This document shows positions 44,001 through 56,393 of a stretch of DNA of 64,000 nucleotides, piece by piece (the first letter of the stretch is position 1; each line of letters opens with the position of its first letter). The translations under genes and the position numbers were made by a program. Source of the DNA: Heterobasidion occidentale (lineage: Eukaryota; Basidiomycota; Agaricomycetes; Russulales; Bondarzewiaceae); assembly GCA_039111635.1 (NCBI GenBank), contig JBCAQO010000014.1:868001-932000 (forward strand), in the 5' to 3' direction. The notes under the pieces were generated by a model. That model did no database searches, was not told the origin of the DNA, and worked only from the letters and a program-made list of their open reading frames with translations.

Positions 44001-45496
44001 TAAGTCCTCTTTCTGTAGAGTGTCCATCGCAGCCCTGCTATTCGACACAGGGGTCTGCTCCTTCTGCCCAACCGCCATCGAACCCTTTGCGAGGCCTTGC
44101 TTCGCACCCTCCCCCGACGGTTGCACCACCGCCGCCAGTTCCTTCACCGTCCTCCCTACACCCACCTCTGGACGTCCCGTCTGCTCATCCAACTTTGCCG
44201 TTGACACTGTCTCCTTCGTCGCACCCTGTACCCCATCCTCCTTCCGCCTGCCCGTTAACCGCCCCCACCTAGGAATCGACCCTTCCTGGGGCAATGGGAG
44301 AGGCGGTGGGTGAGACAGCTTACGGCGCCCGGCCGCGGCCGCGGCCGACTCCTGGATTGGGACCATTGGAGTTGGCTGGGCCGCTGTTGTTGGCGGGACC
44401 GGTGGTGTGGCTGTTGTTGATGTTGCTGTTGTTGTTGTTGGAGGGGCCGTTGGCATTGGAGGGGCCGTTGGGGTTGGCAGGACCGCTAGGGTTGGTTGTG
44501 TTGGTTGGCCCGTTGACATTGGTATTGATGGGGGGCGGGTCCTATAGCGCGAGAGAAAAACCAAAGTCAGTTAGCAAGAGTGGAAGCGTAGAGTTAAGCA
44601 CTCATCACCGATCCACCTGCTGGATTCCGAAACGAATTGTTTGATTGGTTCGGAGCCCCGCCACCTGAGGCTGGTTTCTGTCCAGCATGCGCATCCCCAT
44701 TGCCGTTCTGTAAGCCCTTCAAGCGAAGATCTGTCGGGGCGGCGAGTTCGAAGACCTGTTTGATCAAGGTGTCGAGGTCCTGGCCAGCGACGCTCACGGG
44801 CGACGCGCCCCGCAAGCCGTTCGGAGATTTAGGTCCACGTGCGATTTCGCGCGCACGCGCAAGGTGAAGAGAGGTCTCGAGGCCCAGCTCCTTGCCCTCG
44901 ATGATCGAGATGGGCTCCTCGCGGGTGGTGAGCACAGTGTACGATGGAATGAGAAGCGTGCGATCAATCTCATATGTGTGGTAAATGACGATCTTCGGGA
45001 CCGCCTCGATGGTGAGGAGCTCCAGCTCCCGGACTGCGAGCTCTTTGATGGCAGCAAACTTCCATTGATGAGCGAGCTTCAGAATGGATGTCCACTCTTC
45101 GACGTTCGCGCCATATATCGAATATTTCCTGTGACGCACAGTCAGCGATCGCACATACCCACTGGAGAGAATGAACTTACGGGTTGTAGAACACCCAAAG
45201 AAACCTCGCGAAGTCGACGCTCAAGGCATCATCGAGCACGAATGGATTCGAATCTGATGTACCCTTCGGGGGGTCGCCGGGAGGGGGTGGGTGGGGCAGC
45301 CTCTCTCGAAAGTACGATGACTCCCGGACGAAGAAGTAGCTGTGGACACGAAACAAGAAGTTTTCAACCTGTAGATTCGTTAGTGATGCCCTGAATGGCG
45401 ACCAAAGGAACTCACTCTGAAGATCACATCGCCTCCCTGGATATAATACATGTCATGACGGATCGCGTTGGCCGTGGTCAGTTTCGAGGAGGACAT
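41060..45496 (-). CDS. BTB/POZ-domain protein with a giant Lys/Glu/Ala coiled coil (1381 aa)
   Basis: Six exons (45416-45496, 45181-45368, 44609-45128, 44324-44541, 41987-44268, 41060-41916) join in phase and sum to 1382 codons including the stop. Residues about 15-115 form a BTB/POZ fold typical of fungi (DMYYIQGGDVIF, VENFLFRVHSYFFVRES). An all-helical region with WTSILKLAHQWKF and LGLETSLHLARAREIA follows. Exon 4 encodes a linker of NGP/GPAN repeats ending GRGRGRAP. Exon 5 holds a highly charged helix of over 300 residues with repeated AEAEAKAK units. The C-terminus is Ser/Thr/Ala/Pro-rich with a basic KKRKKRKNN near the end. BTB domains mediate dimerisation or cullin-3 binding, but no target can be named. 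The 55-nt intron between exons 4 and 5 is essential for the frame. A TATA-like box lies about 185 bp upstream (45676-45683). Confidence 0.8.
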
Positions 45497-46732
45497 AGTG
45501 ATCGTTAAGGGCTTCTACGCCTTGATGTGTCTTTATAGCAATGTAATCGTAAAGGGGGCTGGGTATAGGGGTGACGGAGGAGGGAGCAGATAGTGGAAGG
45601 AAAGATGAACACAAAGATGAAGAGGAAAAAATGAACTACACGTGTTGATTGCAACGAGGCTGCCCCAGCCCTCCGCTTATATACGCCCGAGAACAATATC
45701 GGGTGTTCGGTACATAACGGATTGTGTAAATTGCCGCTGTCGATTAGTCCGATCTACAGAAACCGTCCGCTATTGTGCTGGCTCAAGATGGCGTTCACGT
45801 CAAACAGTGCGATGGCTGCCTCGTGCAGGACAGCATCTGTGTCAGTTCGAGGCTTGACTTCTTCATAGGGTGCCACGTCAAGGTTCTCAATGCCGTTCTG
45901 TGGATCTATGTCGTCTTCAAACGGCGTTGATCAAAGACTGCAGTGATTTATTTGTGATGGGGAGGGCTACTCGAGAGTTGCTGAGGTGGCAGCCAGCAGA
46001 GAGACGACGGCAAGGCACCACGTGGCTTTCTCCTTTTGGTAGGTGTAGTATTCGCTGTCGATCATTCTGGGGTGGATTTGCCCTCGGACGCAAAAAAAAG
46101 GCGGGGACACTGCTACTCTCAGCTGGGTTTGACTGCCAGAAGGAGTGTGACAAGCCGTTCGACACGACGCAGCTTTGTGATTTCCCCAAATCCACAATGC
46201 ACAACACACTTGATCGCAGTTTCTCCTTGCCTCGGGGAGAAAACGTAGGCGTCCTCGTCTTACGGAAACGTTCTGGATATGATCGTACAAGAGGTCCATG
46301 AGTCCCTGAAAAGACCCATGATTCGCCATGTCACAGAACGTCCAGGCAGTGAGCTTTCCACATCAAAGCTTCACCGCAGCCGCAGTATCACCTGAGTGAT
46401 ATAGTTCGCTGGACATCCGCTGTGCGCTCAAACAATCGGCTGCGTAGCATCAGATCACGATCACTGGCTATTGAGTAGTTGGGCATTGAGATAAGTAAGT
46501 ATAGCCATCGTATCAGGTCGAGGGAGTGCATTGACACACACGCCGTCTGTCTGCGCGCGGACAATCATCCTGTGAAGGTGAAACTGATACCCGCATCTTC
46601 TCCTACCACTCAAGCAGTGACCAATCGATGTGATTCGGCAAGGTCAGAGTTGACATTCAGAGAGGGACACACGAAGACACCTGGCTGTCCTTTGCGCACA
46701 TATGAGCCCGGTCGCGAGTACGTCAGGAACGT

Positions 46733-46750
46733 CGCGCGCGCGCGCGCGCG
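46733..46750. repeat. (CG)9 dinucleotide run
   Basis: Eighteen bases of perfectly alternating C and G. Confidence 0.9.
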
Positions 46751-48164
46751 CATAGGTTCGCGCGATGCCTTCTCGAATCGGCGACCGATCCCAAGAGCGG
46801 CGCCTAAGCTCACAATTGTACGTCAGATCGACAAATCGGACGGACGACGCGCTCGGGACGAGCTCGCCTCGAGACCTCTCGCGAGCGCAAGCGACCAAGA
46901 GCGATCTAGGTCGAGAGGCGCATGCCCCACCCAGGGTGACCGTCGAAAGAGGGGTCTCTTCTCAAGACTGCACGCACTGACGGTATCTTCCACGACAATG
47001 CCTTTGGCGTCGTCCAGATCCCATGGCAAACCGTATACGGTGCGAGTTCCACCTAAAGGGGGGCCGAGAGCCGAAGTGAGAACGAGGACCCAATGCAAAC
47101 CAAGTATGCCAGTGCTTACTTTCGTCCTGAGAGGCCAAGATCGCTCCACAGCAGCTGCGCCTCCGACCGTGCGCTGTTTGAGCCTGCAATGCATCACTGA
47201 CTCGTGCACCTCGACTCCGGCACAGCTCGCATTATGCCGCCGCACGGGGCTCTGCGGAGGACTCGAGGCTGCGCCCTGATAGACTCCAGGACTCGCGCCT
47301 TCCCCAGATGAACGGCCCAGCAAAGCACCGCCCTCCTGAGAGAGTAAGCTCATCCTCAAGACGCTAGATCATAGACAGCGACGAGAGTAAGGAAAAAGAA
47401 AAGTGCCGACGACGACCAGCGTCGTGCGAGGATTTGTGCTCTTCCGGTCTCACACACGGCCACACCCGCATCGCTCGCGCCGTGGGCATCTGCAGAACGA
47501 ACGTGCCGAGTGACCAAGTCGCAGAAGCCAGACACGAGAATAGACGCGCCACCGACGTCGTCGTCGCGGTCAAGTCCACTCCACTTCATCGTCCCTCCAT
47601 GAGAAACTCGAGCGCTCCTTGGCCCAAAAAAGCAACTCTTCCCCACACGGAAGAAAGGCTGGCGATTCTCGAGAAATCCAGTCCGTCCGTCCGTCTGCAG
47701 GAAAGCCGTTTCCATTGCGTCGGCACAAAACACACACGTAAATCAGAGAGGGAACAAAAAACAATAACCACAAACAAGCTAGGGGAAAAAAAAGACAAAC
47801 AGGTCACAAAGAAAGAAACAGAGAAAAAAGAGAAAAAAAGGAAATAATGAGAGACAGTTGCGCGGTAGTAGTACCAGTAGTGAAGACAATAGTTAGATGA
47901 AGGGGATTGCGAGAGAGACAAAAACACGGGATCGTCGACAGACAGACAGACCGCAGAGTCGCCGACAGGACACAGGAGCGCTCGTGGGCGATACGATACG
48001 CGGGCCGAGTGGTGATGCTGTAATAGCGCGGGAGGGGATCTAAGTAATAACGTCGAAGCAGGGATGGATGAGGATCGTGGAACTGGGGACCGGACGGGCC
48101 AAGCTGAACAAGGAAAGGAGGAGGGAATGACTGGCTGATTTGGGGGGTAGGCAGACTGGAAACA

Positions 48165-48181
48165 GGCAGGCAGGCAGGCAG
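48165..48181. repeat. GGCA tetranucleotide run
   Basis: Four GGCA units, followed downstream by GGTA and GGGA units. Confidence 0.75.
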
Positions 48182-48566
48182 ACATGTAGGTAGGTAAGGA
48201 GGGAGGGAGGGAAGGGGCGGACGGACGAAGGGAGGGGGATGGACAGTCGAAACACATAAAACTACTAATCGCACACACGAACACACGAACCCGGTTTTGT
48301 TTCTCTCCCTCTCTTCTTCTCGCTTTTTCGCGCACAGAGCCCGCGGCTCGACGACGACGCAGAGGCAGGCGAATGGACGGAGGCACCGGCGGCAGACAAC
48401 ACCACGCCGCGCCCTCGCCACCCCGCTCGCACGCCCACGCCGCCCCTTCCCCTCCTCTCTCTCGTCCACCCCAAGACTCAAGACTCTCCCAAACAGAAAC
48501 AGCGAAGAAACGACGAAAAAGAAACAGAAAAAAATACTAGAAAAACTGAAAATAGCCACAACGCTC

Positions 48567-51500
48567 TCACTGTCCAACGGGCACAGGCCGCAACGGCAGA
48601 TTATCCCAGTCGGCCGCTGTTGCGTCCCATCAGCCCATCAGCACCGTGCGCGCGCGAACGTGGGAACGGAAAACGGCACGCACTGTTTCGGAACACGTTG
48701 TTCCCCCACCAGTCGATGAAGAACCCGCCCTTCGGGAACTGGCCGGGCGCAAACGCAAAGCCGCGTTCGTCAGCGGGCGAACGGCAGGGGTGGGTCGAGA
48801 ATAGAGCAAGGCTCACCTGCAGCGTGAAGAAGATCACGATCAAGGACACCACGGTGCCTGCCAAAAAAAAAAAAAAGTTCACACCGCACATCAGCGTCGA
48901 GCCCCGACCCCACCGGCGCACGACCCCTCCGCGCAAAGCACGAGCGAGCGAGCGCGCGCGCGCGAGTGGACAAGAAAGAACGAGAGAGAGAACGAAAGAA
49001 AGCCAAAAAGAAAAAAAAAGAACCGCTCCACGCACCGCCATCGAGCGCCGCGCTCGTGATATAATTGAACTTGCACCACCACGCAAAGTTCCGCTTCCGG
49101 ATCAAGAACTGGAACACGAACCCGACCGCGAACCACGACGAGTAGTTGATGCCCGTCGCGGGCGGGATGTACGCGACCCCGTTCAGGATGATCGGCGTGC
49201 TGATGAACTTGGTCCACGAGTCCGGGTACCGCCGCTGCCACAGCCAGAACGGGATCGGCAGGATCGCGCCCGCGATGATCGCGTACAGCTGCGGGTAGTA
49301 GATCGAGTGCTCGCCGAATTGCCTGCTCGGCCCGATCAGGCCCCTGCGGCGCGGGAGGCAACGAGGCAACGAGGCAGCGAGTCGACCGGTCAGCACACGC
49401 AGCAAGCATCGAGGGCGGGCACTATCGCGGGAGGAAGGGGAAGGAAGGGGGGGAGACCGGGAGACCGGGCACGCACCAGATGACCGAGGCGGTGAAGTAC
49501 ACCTGGTTGTGCGGACACACGAGCTGGCTCTCCTGGTCCGGCGAGCATATATCCGGCACGTTGTCGAACATCCACACCTTCACGCCCACCTGCAAGAACG
49601 CGGCGAGGATCGTGGCCACCAGTTGCACTGCCCCCGAGCCAACCCACCCAAAGAACACATACACCAAAAAAAGACGCGCGCAGGTGAGCAACCGCGATCG
49701 CGCGCGCCAGGCGCAAATAAAGAGAGAGGACGACGCACCGACGAAGGTTGCCCGCGGCGGGACCTTGATGTAATGCCCGAGCTTGAGATCTTGCACGAAC
49801 GACGTCGACTCCGTCAGCGTCTGCACCGAGTAGCCCTTGAACACCTGCTCCCCCAACGCCGACAGCGACGGGCGGATGCGTGACAGGAACCGCACAGCAC
49901 CGCACGAGCACCGCAGGAACACCGCACGAGCGCAGCAGGAGAGCAGACGGCGCGAGGGACGACGCGAGGGAAGGAGAAGGAGAAAGAGAGGGGTGAGAAG
50001 GCGCGATCGATCGATCGACTGAGCGCGACGTGAACCACGCACCATGTTCGCGAGCGGGTTCCCGGGCAGGATGGTCCCCGGGATGATCTGCGCGAGCAGA
50101 TTCAGCGTGATCTGGGTGGGCGCGCGGGGCGAGTTGCGGCACGATGCGACGCGGCACGACGCGATACGATACGATGTGATTTGATTTGATGTGTTGTGAT
50201 GTGATGCATCATGGTCGGGTAGGGTAGGGTGATGAGGTGGGATGGGGATGGGCAGATGGGGATGGGAATGGGCAGATGGACAAATGGGGACGGGCAGATT
50301 CCGACCGACCGACCGACCGACGGGAGCAAAAAACAAAGCACATCAGCACGCGAACAAAGTGATGCGAACGCAAGACGCCGCGAGCGGGTGCAAAAAGAAC
50401 CAGCCAATCAAAGACCCCCCCTGCGCCCGCCCAGACGAGCAATCAAGGGCACAGAGATCGATCGTGCGAGCGAGCGAGAAGGAAGAGAGGAGGGGGGGGA
50501 GGGGGGGATTGTGCGAGAGAGAAAGGAGAGAGAGGCACGCACCCCCTGGCCGGTCATCGCGTAGATGAACCCCGACGGCAGCACATACGTGATCGGCAGC
50601 GCCACAGCCAGCAGCAGCGCCCACACCGGCACGCCCGTCTTCCACACCTCCTGCGCGACGATCGCCATCCCGAAGAAAAACACAAACGCCGCGCCGTACC
50701 ACCAATCCGGCACCTCCGGATAGTTGCGCATCAGCTTCGCGTGGATGTCGTCCTTCTCGATCCGCATCCGCTTCAGGCCGTGCAGCAGCGTGCGCCCGTG
50801 GTAGAGCAGCGTGTGCACGATCACGCACGTCGAGAGCGCGAACGCGAGCAGGTACGTCATCGCGTACGCCGCGGGGAGGTATAGAGGCGAGTACTCGTCG
50901 TACGCGGTCGCGTTGAAGGTGTCGTCGAGCTGCAGCACGCGCGTCACGTTGTAGACGTTGCCGAAACGGTCGTACGGCTCGGTCGCGAACATCGGGAAGT
51001 GCGCGAGGCTCCAGGACTGCGCGGGCGCGGGCGCGAGCGCGCGTCAGTGCCACACAAGGAGGGAGGGCGGCGCGCGGGGACTCACGTTGGTGTAGTACAG
51101 CGCGGGCGTGAGGATCCAATAAAACAGCACGAAGCCCACAAAGATATGCACCTCCGCCCACCACGGGATCATCAGCGGGCTCCCGATCCACGATATCCTC
51201 GTCCAGTCAAACGTGACGATGCTGAGGCCCATCCCGCTCTCGATCCCGAACACCTGGTTCAGCGGCACGCTGCGCGGCGCGAGCCAGCACACCCACGAGA
51301 ACACCGCGAGCGCCTGGAACAGGAAATTCGGGAGGAAAAAGAAGAAGAACGCGCCCCCGAAGACGTACATGAAGTACCGGTAGCGCGTCACGCCGCCCGC
51401 GCCCTCGTCGTCCTCCGCGTGCAGCGTGTTGAGCAGCGTGCAGATGACGAGGTTCTGCGGCCAGACCATGCTCGCGGGCCAGACGAGGAAGCGGCGGCAG

Positions 51501-53170
51501 AGCCCCGCGAGGCCGAAGCCGGTGAGCTGCGTCGCGAGCACGAGCACGACCGTGAACCAGAAGCCGAGGTGGATGCCGTAGAAGACCTCGGCGACGACGA
51601 CGGCGTTGAGCGCGTAGGGCGCGCCGACGGCGACGTTGGCCATGATGAAGACGAGCACGTGCTCCTTGATGTTCCACGGCCCCGGGTTGAAGGAGAACTC
51701 GCCGCCGCCGAGGTAGCGCGGGAGGCGGTAGACGGTGATCGGGAGGGAGAAGGCGAAGAGCTTGCCGATGGGGTGCGAGACGAGGAGGAGGACGATCGGC
51801 CAGATGGACGGCGCGGGGGAGCGGAAGTTGAAGAAGACGTTCATCGCGCTGGCAACGCGAACCCGGGCGGGGCAAGAGCGGGGGAGCGGGGCGAAAACAC
51901 ACAGACGGAGACGCGAACATGGGCGTGGACACGGGCACGGGCACGGGCATGGCGGAGGACGTGCGAGGGAAGGGAGCGCAGGTGCGGGGAAGAGCACACT
52001 CGGGTTAGGCGCGCGAGGCGAGGAAAGAAGACGGCGACGGACCTGGCTGTCATGCAGAGGGCGAGCCCGATGACCCACATGCGCATGGTCATCGCGGGCA
52101 TCTCAGGATCGTCGATGTTGGACACCGAGGCGCGCACCTCGGGGAAGGGGCTGTCCTCCTCCTCGACGGCGTCGAGGTCGAACTCCATCCTGTACGGGCG
52201 GCGGGCAAACGGTCAGCAAGGGCCTTGGTCGCGAGGTGGCACCGGCACGCAGAGATGCACGGGAGGCGTAGCGCTCGCCCGACGAGGCGGATGGGAGGGG
52301 AGGGGAGGGGGATTGAGGGGGAATAATGCGGCTGGAGACTCACTTGATAGAACGACTGTCCTCGAGATCGAGATCGGGGTCGTCGATCCTGCTAGAGGCG
52401 TCGGACAAGCCGGAGGTGACGCGCTTCATGCGCATCTTGAGGTGTGAGCCTGGGAGTGCGTCGAGGTCGACAGCGTTCATGGTGTCGTCGTCGTCCTTCT
52501 CCGGGAGTGCGACGCGGACCTCCTTGGCGGAGGACGAGGATGCGGCGACGTCGTGCGGGGCGGTGCTGACGAAGCGCATGCGGTAGGTGTCGGGGTCGAG
52601 GGAGTCTGCCTGGGAGACGGTGGAGGGCGGGGAGTCGACCGTGCCGGAGAGGGGGACCTTTGCGTAGTAGCTGTTTCTGTTGGTGGCGGGGTTGCTGTCG
52701 GTGGTGGGGTAGGAGGGGGACGGGAGGGCGGAGAAGGAGGGCCCGGGGTCGGGGAGGTAGTAGCGCGGGGAGTAGGGGTCGAAGGTGGGGGCGGGGAAGG
52801 GTATTTCTGCGGGTGGGGGGAAGGTGAGGGACGACGGGGACGGCTGCTGGGGCTGCTGTGGGGGATGCGTGGGTAAATGGGTATGGGATGGCTGCTGCTG
52901 CTGCTGCTGCTGCTGGTTGGGTTGTTTGAAAGCTGGGGAAGGGAGCTGCGAGGCCTGCTGCTGCTGCTGCTGCTGGTGATGTTGCTGAGCATCGGCGGTA
53001 GAGGGGGGAAGAAAGGCAAAGACGTCGTCGTCGTCGCTGTCCTCGTTGTCGTCGTCGTCTTGGGAGTAGTCCTGGGAGTAGGTGTACTGGGGATCGCGGT
53101 CGTCGTAGTCGAGGCCGCCCGAGGTGTACGGCCTCGATGAGTACGAGGTCGTCGGGCGGAGGTTTGACAT
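48567..53170 (-). CDS. OPT-family oligopeptide transporter with a long Gln-rich N-terminus (996 aa)
   Basis: A proton-coupled transporter of small peptides or metal-peptide complexes, expected in the plasma membrane. Eleven exons join in phase (52344-53170, 52043-52189, 51086-51848, 50543-51016, 50043-50111, 49739-49844, 49477-49627, 49036-49343, 48817-48857, 48684-48738, 48567-48616), giving 997 codons including the stop. About 275 residues of cytosolic, disordered N-terminus carry two poly-Gln runs. Many membrane segments follow, with OPT hallmarks: SFNPGPWNIKEHVLV, LPSGFIYAMTGQG followed by TLNLLAQIIPG, YYPQLYAIIAGAILPIPFWL, and the C-terminal DWDNLPLRPVPVGQ. Most OPT proteins have shorter N-termini. 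The first ATG after the upstream frame (MSNLRPTTSY) was chosen as the start. Confidence 0.9.
52891..52980. repeat. Two CTG/CAG runs encoding poly-Gln
   Basis: Runs of about eight CTG at 52891-52915 and seven at 52955-52975 lie on the + strand. They encode Gln stretches in the transporter N-terminus. Confidence 0.85.
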
Positions 53171-54284
53171 TATCGCGGTATTATGACGGAGGGACGGACG
53201 AGGGAGTGAAGGGAAGGGAGGAAGGACGGGAGGAGGGAGAGGGAGGGAGAGAGAGGGAGGGACGGGAGGGGGAGAGGGATGGGAGGGAGGGAAGGAGGGA
53301 GTGGGAAGAGGCGGACGCATAAGGCCCAGGCACCTCGACCTCTGCGTTCCTGGCCACTCTCCCACAATCCCGAACACCACATACCGACTTACTATACCAC
53401 CCACGCCGTCCCTCCCTCCCCTCCCCTCCACCACACCAGTGCACCAGCCCCCACCGACGCCCTACTATTACCTCCCCCCGCCCACCACCACCGCCCACCG
53501 CAGCCCACCGCCCACGGGCAACCCCCTTGCGCCCCCCCGATCGCAATATACTCCGTCTCTCACCGCCCGCAGTCCCGGCATCCTATCTAATACACACTAG
53601 CAGCACCCTCTCCCAGCCACCCCACGCGCTCCCGGCATCCTCGACATCCCCGCCCAACCGCCGCCCGTCGGCCTCCCAAGCACAACCGCCCTTCTGCCCT
53701 ATTGCCCCCGCCCCCGCCCTCTCCCCACCCCAACACCGCACACACATCCACCTCAACCTCAACCCTCCCACCCTTCAATCCGCACCCTCTCCCCTCGCGC
53801 CTCCCAACCAGCACCCCGCCCAAAAAAGCCGCCCAGCGCCCGCCCTGTATGCCTCAACGCGCGAACGCGCGAACGCCCACACGTCCGATCCTCGCACCCG
53901 GCGATCCCATCACTACTACTACACGGGACGCAACCCGCCCGAACTCTTGACATCGGCTTAATTTTCATTTTCATTTCCATTTTCTTGATTTCTTTTTCAT
54001 TGATTGACTGACTGACCGAGCGTGGGACTCGCCCGGCCGCACGGCGCTCGGCACGGCGCACCGCCCCCCCCCCGCCCCGGCCTCGTACAAAGTACATAGC
54101 GCGTGCGCGCGCCCGGGCGTGCGGGACTCAGTCCTTGGCCCGATTCCAGTCGCGGGTCTAATACCACTGTAGCACGGCCGCCGCAATGGTGCCGTGATGC
54201 ACACGCGCGAGGACGTTGGACGCCCGGCGGCGCCCGCTCGCCCGCCCGCTCACTCGATGATCCCGTACCGTGTGTGCTACTGTA

Positions 54285-54329
54285 TGCCATGCCATGCCGT
54301 GCCGTGCCGTGCCGTGCCATGCCATGCCG
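54285..54329. repeat. (TGCCR)9 microsatellite
   Basis: Nine consecutive five-base units, TGCCA or TGCCG. Confidence 0.88.
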
Positions 54330-55316
54330 TCACCGGCTCGCGCGCCTGCGTCCGCCAATACGCCTGCCAACAACAACGCCAACGCCACCACCACCACCAC
54401 CACCACCAACGCAAGCCAAGTCCGCACGCCGGCAGCACCTGCTGTACCCGACACTCCCCCCCTCCCTCTCCCCCCTCCCGCCACGGCTCCCCAACACAAA
54501 CCGCATTCGGCATCCGTCATCCGGCACCGGCACCGGCATCGGGAGGCAGCTCGCACGTCACACAGGTTCTCGCCGCTTTTGGACCTCCGAGTCCCCGAGT
54601 CGAAAGCGGCGGGCGGCGCTGGCTGGCGCGGGGCCTGAGAGGAGAGGAGGCAGAGGCGGCCTTTCTGGTGTGGGAGTCTGGGTCTGGGTCGTGTCACTGT
54701 CGTTGTCGATTCGCGGCTTTCTGTATGTACGTGCGGTGTCGCACACTACACTATACTACGGTACGGTATCGCACCGCACGACACGGTACGGTCCGGTCCC
54801 GAGCAACCGTACCCACCGCACGCCTCATAACACGCACGTCAACCAGCACCTCCCTCTTCTCTCTCTCTCCTCTCTGGGCGATCGGCACGCCCCCGCTCTG
54901 TCCAGGAACGCACGCGCGCACGAGGCCGGGGCATGTACATACACCATGACACCGTCACATCGTGCACTGAGATATATAAGATTAAGGGCTGCTGTTATAT
55001 CATGTGCTGTGTGATATTGTGTATCGGGGCGATATCTCGCCGCCGCCGCCGCCGCGCACGTCTCGGGTGTGTGGAATACGGATGACGGACAGAGGGACGG
55101 AGAACGAGCACGCGCGCCCTCTGCTCTGCTTGTAGTTTGCTGCAGGAACAGAACACGGGTGGTAAGCGCCCTGGCAGCGCGTTCGCCGCCCGCCTCGAAG
55201 CAACGAACGGAAGCAGACGAGCTTCCCGCCCGCCCGCGCTCGCTCGACGTACGTGACACGTCTCTGCGATCCCCGCCGCCGCCGCGGCGCGCGCCCCTGC
55301 ACCCCCTCTCGCACCC

Positions 55317-55356
55317 AAAGCAATCAAAGCAATCAAAACAATCAAACCAATCAAGA
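55317..55356. repeat. CAATCAAA-type 9-bp tandem repeat
   Basis: About four units of CAATCAAAN, followed by CCCAACCGA-type units to about 55385. Confidence 0.75.
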
Positions 55357-56360
55357 CACTCGACCCAACCGACCCAACCGACACAATCGAAAATACCGAA
55401 GCGACAGAACCGCCCGAAGCGACCCCACCGGCAGGGCACCGCGATCGGTCGGTCGTGCCTGAGGGGTGGGCGGCCTCGTCGAGGACGCGAGGCAGGCGGG
55501 GCCTGCCGCTTCTATGTACCGACTGCCGCGCCCTTGAATTGCTCGCTCTCGCTTGATGCGCGGACGCTGGACACGAGGCGCCGGCGGACGGCGCCGCGCG
55601 CGCGCGCGCGAGCCATAGCAGCTGAGGAACGTACGCCAGCTCGCCGGCTTGCTGACGGGCCATCAACGCGCGGGGGCGGGGGGCAAGGGCGGGGAACTGC
55701 CACCCGCCCCCGCCAAGATCCGCGTTCGCGATCCCAGGACGCAGCGGGTGCAGCCCCGAAGGGTGCAAAAGCACGTCCGACACCGGCTGGGCCCTCGCAT
55801 TGGCGGGCCGTGCAGAGGCGGGGCGGGCCAGCCCTGCCCTGCGCGCGGCGACCCACTGGCGACCTCGAGCGGGCAATTTGGCGTTGCGCGCGGAGCGTGT
55901 ACGTGCATGTGTCCAGGCCAAGCACTCAAGTGAAAGTAAGCTATTCAGTCCGCAGGCTTCCTCAGGCATCAGGCCTCGGGCAGCGCCAGGCATGCGCAAT
56001 ACGAAAATCGGCGATTGCGAGGCGCTTGTGGAGGCCCTCGACGAGTGACGGGGTGGCTCCGCGCCCCTGAGGGGAGGGGGGGAAGGACTTCTCCGCCCCT
56101 CGTTGTTCTCCGCTCGACGAGGTCCCAGGAACGCGACGCGGATTGGGGCAGCGGCTGGCAGCGACAGGCGGCGGCGATCGTGCAGGCTCGTCGAGCCGTG
56201 AATAGGCATGAGCGTCGATAAGCCCCCGCACCCGAGGCCTGCAGGAAGCCTCGAGCGCCGTGCGCCAGCTCGCGAAGGCCCGCGATCAACAATCAACGGA
56301 CGATTCACGATCGGTGAACCGCCCCTGGCACGATCCGTCCACGATCCATGATCCACGATG

Positions 56361-56393
56361 ATCCATCCGCAATCCATCCGCAATCCATCCGCA
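56361..56393. repeat. 11-bp tandem repeat, three units
   Basis: ATCCATCCGCA is repeated three times without change. Confidence 0.9.

Larger units (their letters stand above)
45497..48566. other. Gene-poor region
   Basis: No gene is convincing. A (CG)9 run is at 46733-46750, an A-rich tract at about 47750-47850 and a (GGCA)n run at 48165-48181. Open frames around 46479-47360 and 47586-48386 show no motif and overlap each other on both strands. Confidence 0.35.

Noticed and set aside
46479..47279. 266-codon ORF on the + strand
   Set aside because: It spans the (CG)9 run, is overlapped by a frame on the other strand, and has no recognisable domain.
50999..52447. 482-codon ORF on the + strand
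   Set aside because: It is antisense to the membrane-domain exons of the OPT transporter, which have clear family motifs and splice sites.
54995..56383. 462-codon ORF on the - strand
   Set aside because: There are no motifs, competing long frames on the other strand, and simple-sequence stretches; typical of GC-rich non-coding DNA.
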